Source of the DNA: Eonycteris spelaea
Lineage: Eukaryota > Chordata > Mammalia > Chiroptera > Pteropodidae
DNA length: 64,000 bases
Assembly (NCBI GenBank): GCA_003508835.1
Contig: PUFA01000316.1
Coordinates: 372,001-436,000, forward strand
Direction: 5' to 3'
Part shown: piece after piece, positions 56,721-64,000 of the stretch
Position numbering within the stretch: position 1 is the stretch's first letter
Layout of the letters: the number at the start of each line of letters is the position of its first letter
Notes under the pieces: generated by a model
The model's input: the letters and a program-made list of their open reading frames with translations, nothing else
The model's database searches: none
Told to the model about the DNA's origin: nothing
Made by a program: the position numbers and the translations under genes

Positions 56721-59654
56721 TCCTCTCTTGGCTCCTGAGGGAGATGGGTACACTTGACAATTTCTTTTTCCACTTTGAGCTTCTCCCCTTTTACCAATGT
56801 CCATTCAATCATTTTTAGTTAGATCTTTCTGTTTGATAAGGGACACAAAAGCAAATGTGATCAGGCAGGTCCTTTATCATCATACTTCATTGCACAATCA
56901 GCCTCAACAGTGAGCCTGTTCTTCCCTTGATCATTTTCTTGTCTAACATAATTTTCTCCATTCATTGTCTCCAGACATTTTCACTCAAGTGCTCCTAAAA
57001 TATTTTAAGGAGCAGTACACTTCTTACCACAGTTTTATCATGTTTAAAGAGTTGCAATTCATATATAAATTCCAACATATTATGACACTTTAAAAATGAA
57101 CTATCACATCACTATTTGATGTCTATCTAGTTGAATCTAAACAATATAATAATTCACTACCCATGATGCTTTTAAATATATAAATAAATTCTTCTTTACC
57201 TGCAGGAAATTTTGTTTTGTTCATTTTTCTTCTTGAAATTATGTTTCCATTCCTCTTTCTAATATATTTTTATACTTTAAAAATATTTAATGAATAACAC
57301 ACTTCTATACAACAAATATATGTAAGTGGAAACAATTTTAAATTTCTTGTGACCTAAAAGTTTAAAATGTTTGAAAATTCCACACAAATTTCTCAAAACA
57401 ACATAAATGTATTGCAAATACTGACGAATAAATTACTAAACATAAAATGTGAAACCGTAGTGGAATTGCAAGTCTTAAGATGGAGAAAGCCTTTTCTCCT
57501 CATTATTCAGGGGTAATTATAACGGTCTTAAACATCAGTGCCAAATTGTAGATACAGATGCCAAAAAAACTCTTCACTTGAATAACTAAAAAGAATGATA
57601 GAGTTATGTTATAGCAATGGGGCTCAATTCTTTGAATTCCCAGTTACATACCAAAAATTACATGATTATCTATCATTAAGATTATCTTTAATAATTTCTT
57701 ATCTGATGATTAAGTGTCCCTTTTTTCTGTAGAAAGCAGAGAATTATAGTGAATCTGATTTACAAAAGGATTAATTACCCTATCATTAGGATCATTCGCT
57801 TCCCCTGTCTTGAGCACCCTTAAGGATTTATGCCCCTGGCAATGCCTTAGGAAGTTTGGGATGTGTGGGAGGTATGCCTTTCTATTATCAAGTATTAAAG
57901 AAAGGTGCTTGTGCAAAGGCGATGAGCTCAATGAGTCAACCCAGTTTAGAAAAGCTTATCTGAAATAGGAATACCTCAAAAATAGTTCTTGCCTCTTGGT
58001 GAAACTTCACATAGCCCCCATCCTCACATTGAAGATTCTCATCTCTAGCATTTATTTTTCCAAGTTATAGCTCATTTAGCACTTTAGCACCATGACACTG
58101 CTGATAAATGCTGTGGCTAGTCTTTTATATTTGTCCTGTGAAAGACACCTTTTTTATCCCTATCTTTAGCACGTATTTTCTTAAACTTCAAGCTCTTCCA
58201 AAAGTTCCCTTTAGGCTCTGGAAATAAGACAACTGTATGAGCACAGACATTTAACTAACCTGGCCAATCCAATTGGAAGAAAGAGAAAAAAGAAGGAAGG
58301 AAAAGAGGGAGAGAGGAAGAAAGATCATAAATTTTCTCGAAGACAGAGAGGGGATTTAAAATATTAAGGAGTTGATTCTGTATAGAGGCTCCAGTTATTC
58401 AGGCCTCTTAGACTTACACAGACATCAATTGGTTGCCTTCATTCAACATCTATTTTTTGCTAACCCCCAAGAGTATCCAGCTCATTCTTAGTCACATGAC
58501 TTTGGTGATTGATTGCAGCTCAGCTCTGTGGTTAAGACTGGTTGTTGATCTAGGCCAGTGTATCCCATATTCCTGGATGCAGAGATTGATTGGTTTAAGA
58601 TAGCACATAATTCAATCCAAGAGATTTTGCCCAAGCTTCTAGGGAGAAAGAAAGCATATAACATTTGTTCGTTTGTTTGTTTATGAAACAATAATATTTA
58701 TTTACAATATAAACAAAGTCCCATTGCTGGTCAATTTTTTTAAATCTATGTTTTGGCAGATGCTACTGGCAGAGGTGCTTTCTTTACTGCTGGTCGTGAG
58801 TGAGGAGAAGTATTCCCCCAGGAGTCTCTGGCAGTCATCTCCCAGCCATGACAGCAGAGATCTCTTACAAACAGTTCCAACACCATTTGTTTGTAGTACA
58901 ATTTCTTTTTCCTTAAGCTTCTCAGAGCTCTTGATATAACCAAGAAATGGAGAGAAAAAAACTGGGAACTCATCATGGTCATTTGATCCAGGATCAGTCT
59001 CTTCCTGATGCAGATAAATCCCCAAATATTCTGTTTAGTGAACCAATGAATTTTTCTTGTTGTTTGTTAATCTGAATTGAGTTTTCTGTTACTTGTTACA
59101 TTAAAAAAAAAAGTGGAATTAATGTAATCACTACTGTAATCAGGGCATTTCTACATTGGTTGAAAATTAAGAAAGGATACCATTGCTTAAGAAGACTGAA
59201 AATCCACAGACCTAAATTTTTATTAATTTCAGGAAAGCGATATTGATTTTTATAGGAGTCAATATATTGCACTTTCTTTTCCTCTATCTGATTTGCAAAG
59301 TTGTTGAACTCTATGTCAAAATGTCAGTATGCTTACTGATGGAGCTGCAGTGGTCATGGCTTAGCTGTACCATTGTGATGGGCTTCCTAGTACTGCAGGC
59401 CTAAATGGGACTTCACGCTCAGCCACAAGCAGGGCTGAATCAGCACAGACTTGTTCTTGTGAAACCTCTGACAAGGGCATGCAGCAGAAACACACTCGGT
59501 ACTCAAAAGCGGCTTCCAAGACAAGGGAGAAAGAAGGGGCTGAGAGCCAAGAAAGCAAATAGAGAAAAAATATGTAAGCAGAATTGTGGAAAATACTAAG
59601 AGAAAAACAAACAAAACCTTGTAGAAGAATAAATGGGTGAGGTTTTAAGAGGAG
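56721..59654. other. No gene or clear repeat recognised
   Basis: Contains a purine-rich patch (58275-58325). ORFs at 58673-59025 overlap on both strands without a domain. Confidence 0.45.
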
Positions 59655-60171
59655 TAATCTGGCAAGGCTCTGTGAAGTACCATTTAATTGAGACTGAAGG
59701 ATGAAAATAAGAAGACTGTCATTCAAATGAGGGGAGGAGGTTGGAATTCCAGAGCATTCCTGGTAGAAAGGTCAGCAGGTACAAAGGCCCCAAGGTGGCA
59801 GAGTGGGGATGGAAGGTGGGCGGCACAAAATGAAGACGGAGAATCAGGTGAGGGCTGACCCATGCAGAGCTGTGAGTGATGGTCAAGAACTTGGATCTCA
59901 TTCCAAGTGCAAGGGGAAATTGTCAAGCCATGGAAGAGTTTAAATGGGAGATCCCTTTCGCTGTTTTAAAGATGAACTGGGCAGGTACAAGAATGGAGAC
60001 AGAATGGTCAATTAGGAAGTAATAGATAATAATGCAGTAGCAATGGAGTTAAATAGAAGGTGAAGGGTTTGAGACATATTCTGTAGCTAGGGTAGACAGT
60101 TTGCTGATGGATTAAATAATATTAAATATGGGAAGTAAGGGACATCTAGATTTAGTTAGAGCAAAAAAAAT
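59655..60171 (-). repeat. L2 ORF2, right part
   Basis: Plus strand reads the reverse of L2: 'gcaggtacaaaggccccaag', 'gaacttggatctcattccaa', 'ggaaattgtcaagccatgg', 'gtacaagaatggagacag', 'aatgcagtagcaatggag'. It contributes RT C-terminal coding sequence, all stopped. Confidence 0.85.
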
Positions 60172-60413
60172 ATTATTTCCTTCTTTCCTTCTTCCTTTCC
60201 TCCTCCTCCCTTCTTCCTCCTCCTCCTCCTCTTCTTCCTCCTCTTCTTCCTCCTCTTCCTCCTCCTCCTCCTCCTCTTCCTCTTCCTCTTCCTCTTCCTC
60301 TTCCTCTTCCTCTTCTTCTTCTTTTTCTTCTTCTTCTTCTTCTCTTCTTCTTCTTCTTCTTCTTCTTCTTCTTCTTCTTCTTCTTCTTCTTCTTCTTCTT
60401 CTTCTTTTCTCTC
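60172..60413. repeat. 240-bp polypyrimidine (TCC)n/(TTC)n tract inside L2
   Basis: Mixed TCC/TTCC units change to pure TTC from about 60315 on. The strand is almost free of purines. It gives poly-Ser/Leu and poly-Lys/Arg ORFs that are not genes. H-DNA-capable. Confidence 0.97.
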
Positions 60414-61150
60414 CTACTATGGGAAGAATACATCAATATTTCATTTGTAGACATGTTAGGTTTGAGATAAATAGTTGAGATTCAATTATGTGGATATATA
60501 AATCTGGAATTTACATTTGGGATATATACTTGGGAATTATCAGCAATTAAATGGCATTTAAAGCCATGGGGATGATTGAGAGCATCTGGGGAGACAGTAC
60601 ATAAAGAGGAGAGGCCGAGGAATGAGAAGGTCCACAACATTTAGAGGTCTGATAGAAACAAATGAGTTAGAAAGAAAATGGAGAATGAGTAGCCAGTTGG
60701 ATAGGTGGAAAACCAGCGTAAAGCATCATGGAAGTAAAGGGAAGACTATTTTAAGGAGAGAGTATCACATATACTGCCAGAGTCTTGCAAGATGAAGAAA
60801 GAGAAGTTTTCTGCATTTGGGCCCATGGAGGTCTTACTTTACCCCTGACAAGAACAATTTCACTGGACAATCTAAGTGCATTGAAAAATAAATGGGAGGT
60901 GAAGAAATGGAAACAGAGTTATCAGCAACCCTTCGGAAAGATTTTGTTGTAAAGGGGAGTAGAGAAGCTATAAAGAGAAGGAAATGTGGGCCAAAGGAGG
61001 GGTGTGTGTGTTTAAAGATGGAAGATTTTAAAACTGCTATTGGAGATGATCCAGTAGGGAAGGGAATAGTGACATGCAGGAGAGAATGATTAAGCAAAGT
61101 AATGAGGTCCTTGAGAAGGACACTGAATCCAGAGCACAAGGGTTGAGACT
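60414..61150 (-). pseudogene. L2 ORF2 RT-domain remnant
   Basis: Minus strand continues L2 towards its 5' side: plus text 'gacatgttaggtttgagata', 'ggcatttaaagccatgggga', 'caacatttagaggtctgata', 'ttgttgtaaaggggagtaga', 'ggagatgatccagtagggaa'. Read on the minus strand, 60545-60517 gives a decayed form of the RT catalytic box (ADNS in place of ADDS). At about 1.5 kb with 59655-60171, this is the longest L2 piece here. Confidence 0.82.
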
Positions 61151-61993
61151 GAAAATTGAGAGTAAAGGCCTGTCATCTAACTAACAGAAGAGAAAAAAGT
61201 GATGAGAGCAGAAGTGAGTAGGCAAAGAAGATGAAGGAGGCTCTATTTGACGCTTCTGTTTTCTTACTGGTATTCAAGGCTTAGGATAGGTAATATAGAT
61301 ACATCTTCCCAATAATTCCACTGTCTTAAAATATTTTAATGCTGTCATCTGTAAATCAAAATATGATTTAATTTATAACACAGTAAGACTTTCCACAGAT
61401 ACAAATTCACAAAGAAAAACAACTTTCTTGGCCAGACATGTGTGCAAATTTTTTCACTCTAAGTATATTCTCATAGTCATATTTAAATTAAATATAAAAG
61501 AACCAAGAGTATTCTCTAATTATAGATATAATTACTGACATTGGATATCTTCTTGTTTGGGTAAACCGGATAATTAGAATTTCATGTTAAACAGGCTGAG
61601 ATGCAAACCTATATAGGACTGGGTGCTTTGCATAGAGAAAAAAATTCCATGGCCAGAGAACTACATTCTTAACCTGGGCCAGGTATTTCAAAAATATGCT
61701 GTTTTGGTCATAAAGGAGCACCGGATGGGGGTGGAATGGGTGGGAAGAGAAAAACATTACAGATGACTTTGTGCAAACTCATCACTACTGTTGGAAAAAC
61801 AACACAAAACCACGACCAAGTTGGTAACATTATCTTTGGCTTATAAAGAACAGTACATTTTTTGGCTGACAATCATCCTCAATAATTTAGCTTGGTGTTA
61901 CATAATATGTTTCTTTAAGAAAACTCAGAGAACCCTACATAAGTTATTTCATTTGTCTTCATAGCATTCTGAAGCTTAGAGCAGTTGTCTAGA
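61151..61993. other. No gene or clear repeat recognised
   Basis: AT-rich; nothing assignable. Confidence 0.5.
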
Positions 61994-62312
61994 CCAATGC
62001 TGTCTAATAGGAACATAATACCATCCACATTGTAATTAAAACTATTTTAGTAGCTACATTAAAAAAAGCAAAAGCCATAAGTGAAATTAACTTGAATATT
62101 ATATTTAACCAAACATTATTATTTATCCAAGTATATCTAAAATATTATCATTTTAACATATAGTGAATATAAAAAATTGTTCATAAGATCTATTCTATTC
62201 TTTCTTTCTTTTGTTGATACCAAATCTTTGAAATCTGCTGTCCCTTTAACACTTAGAGTGCATCTTCATTTGGACCAGCCACATTTCAAGAGCTCAGTAG
62301 CCACATGAAATC
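61994..62312 (+). mobile_element. hAT-type MITE ('ctgtccaatagg' class)
   Basis: 'caatgctgtctaataggaac', 'agtagctacattaaaaaaag', 'aaaatattatcattttaaca', 'ggaccagccacatttcaag', 'cagtagccacatgaaa': order of a widespread old hAT MITE. The right terminal repeat is lost. Confidence 0.65.
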
Positions 62313-63101
62313 TCAATTCTAGAGAATAATGGAAAGGGCGATGGTTCCCAAATCCAAAGGCTGTACTTTATTGAAAGCTAACATAATGCGAGTCAGAGTT
62401 TGTCATTGTCCTGCTCAGAATCCTCCCAAGACTCTCCATCACTCCTAGAACAACAGATAGTCTTACGTGTGAAATGGTCTCCAGCTACTCACCTGCTTTC
62501 TAGGTGTTCATTACACGAGGCACTGAAGGTGTATGTATATTTTAAAACAGAGATAGCCCTGGAAGCTGATTCTCTCAGTCTCTTTCTGTTCAACTATATT
62601 AGCCTATTCCTGTTTCCTTTGTAATTGGAAGAAGTCAAATATACATGACTGGGAAAAGAAGATAATGGTCCTTTAAATTTATAGGTGGGTAAGACCATAG
62701 CTCTAGTTCATTGATGAAGAAGCAGAGGATTGGTGATGCTATATAGGTCATGAAAGAAGGTTCTAGAACTGAACATTCATATGTCCTGGCTCCTAATCCT
62801 GGTTTTTGTTTGTTTGTTTGTTTGTTTTTGTTGTATTGTTTATAACACATCTAGGCTGTTACCTCTCCAACTTTATTTTCTTTTAAACTCTATAGGTATT
62901 TCTATGTTGTCCTCCGTATCTGACTTTCATCAAATAATTACTATCACATTGCTCTTTAAGGGAGTAGATCAACATGTCTTACTTGGTAGGTTGTACAAGA
63001 ATTGTCTCAGAAGCTTCCTCATTCCATATGTGCCTCTTCTCCTGAACCTCTAGTTCTTGCCTAGGATGTTCTAGAGTGGTCCTTTGAAAATTCTCCCCAA
63101 G
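62313..63101. other. Mostly unassigned; weak L2 at 62392-62540 and (TTTG)n
   Basis: 'ctgctcagaatcctcccaag' is L2-like. (TTTG)n occupies 62801-62828. The rest is not assigned. Confidence 0.4.
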
Positions 63102-63431
63102 TGCTATGGACTGAATATTTGTGTCCCCCCTAAATTCCTACATTGAAACATAATCCCCATTTTGATAGTATTTGGAGGGTCTTTGGGACCTGATTAGGTT
63201 ATGAGGGTGGGTGAAGCTCGTATGAATGGGATTAGTGCCTTTATAAAAGGGGGCCCAGAGGGCTCCCTCACTCCTTCTGCCATATGAGGACTTGGTGAGA
63301 AGTTGACAATCCATATCCTGGAAGAGGGTTCTCACCAGGACTCAATCATGTTGGCACCTTGATGTTGTACTTACAGACTCTAGAACTGTGAGAAATAAAT
63401 TATTGTTGTTTATAGGCCACTCAATGTACAG
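63102..63431 (+). repeat. ERVL-MaLR LTR, left part
   Basis: 'tgctatggactgaatatttg', 'tgtccccc', 'gaatgggattagtgccttta', 'gaactgtgagaaataaatta' (polyadenylation signal AATAAA at about 63395-63400). It is interrupted by LTR-C and resumes at 63975. Confidence 0.9.
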
Positions 63432-63974
63432 TATAATGCCCTGGTTTGGAACTCCACGAGCCAAGAAGGAAACTGACACCAATGCAAGCGTAAGAGGGAG
63501 TTTACTGTCAAACTCGAGTTTGGACCCCACTCATTCACTGATGCAGCAGTGGTTGAGAGGGCCCCGACCAAGGGGCTGGGACCTAATTTAAAGGGTAAAA
63601 CCGCAAGCCTTGGGAGATGCCTTGGCGTTACCTGATTGGGGGGTTAGGTTGACCTTTAAAGGGATTGGGTGGTAGGTTGTTGGGTCTGCGTGCAAAAGGG
63701 GGTTGTGTGCAGTTGGGGCTGTGTATAGAGGGGGCCGTGCGCAGAAAGGGCTGAGTGCAGAAGGTAGGGCCGAGTGCAGAAGGTGCCGGGTGCAGTAATC
63801 AGAATATGTGCAGGAGGAAATAAGGGTGGGGGTGCCTTAAGGGCCCACTGATTAGCTGGCTTGGCTGGTTTGGCCAAGTGGTAAGGCATTGTTCTTGACC
63901 ACTGGCCTTTGGGGAACTTTTCGTACAATTCATCTTGGGATCACTCAGAAAAATGGAATCATTCCAGTCTTTCA
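63432..63974 (-). repeat. Solo LTR, family C, copy 2
   Basis: 543 bp, same family and orientation as 23160-23725. It has a perfect 5-bp duplication TACAG (63427-63431, 63975-63979). The internal G-rich array has fewer units than copy 1. The Pro/Ala-rich minus ORF over it (63656-63928) is not a gene. Confidence 0.92.
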
Positions 63975-64000
63975 TACAGTATTCAGTTATAGCAGCACAA
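63975..64000 (+). repeat. ERVL-MaLR LTR, right part, running off the window
   Basis: 'cagttatagcagcacaa' is the MaLR LTR terminus ('gttatagcagcccaaa...') cut by the window end. Confidence 0.8.

Noticed and set aside
60128..60478. Poly-Ser/poly-Leu and poly-Lys/Arg ORFs
   Set aside because: Translations of the polypyrimidine tract in L2.

Overview
The window is non-coding nuclear DNA of a placental mammal. No host protein-coding exon could be supported. What can be read is layered mobile DNA: LINE-1 and LINE-2 fragments, MIR SINEs, hAT and Tigger-like DNA transposons, MaLR LTRs, two nested defective class I (gammaretrovirus-like) endogenous retroviruses, several solo LTRs, one processed RPL31 pseudogene and many microsatellites. 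No lineage-specific SINE (Alu, B1/B2, CAN, ERE, Ves, CHR) was recognised. The youngest L1 copy (25.1-27.4 kb) has a 3' tail of the type I associate with laurasiatherians such as bats. The order is an inference, not a result.

Layout. 1-9.5 kb: old L2 pieces, an inverted pair of L1M 3' ends, a Tigger-like element (5.6-6.2 kb), a minus-strand L1 tail and AT-rich unassigned DNA. 9.5-9.75 kb: a long (GA)n/(GAAA)n tract. 11.3-22.4 kb: a minus-strand L1 split by provirus A (plus strand, 12069-20672). Provirus A's 3' LTR is itself split by provirus B (minus strand, 16397-20528). 22.4-24.1 kb: a solo LTR of the provirus A family, then an older plus-strand L1 split by a solo LTR of a third family (LTR-C). 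25.1-27.4 kb: a 5'-truncated L1 with a 14-bp target-site duplication and a probable 3' transduction. 31.8-39.2 kb: a MaLR LTR, an L1ME split by an LTR-like insert, a second solo LTR of family A and L2 pieces. 39.4-40.1 kb: a cluster of MER5-like/hAT elements carrying a 51-bp L1 stub. 41.4-43.0 kb: L1 ORF2 endonuclease-region remnant, then the RPL31 pseudogene. 46.4-50.1 kb: a long minus-strand L1M and three successive plus-strand L1 3' ends. 51.7-52.9 kb: a MIR split by an LTR-like insert. 56.3-56.7 kb: tandem MIRs. 59.7-61.1 kb: a long L2 remnant interrupted by a 240-bp polypyrimidine tract. 63.1-64 kb: a MaLR LTR interrupted by the second LTR-C copy and running off the window.

Nothing here works together as a pathway. 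The value lies in relative dating by nesting (L1, then provirus A, then provirus B), in the structural signatures (primer-binding site, D,D-35-E spacing, target-site duplications, transduction) and in repeat-number variation within LTR families. Both proviruses have lost most of reverse transcriptase and most of env. No intact retroviral gene is present.
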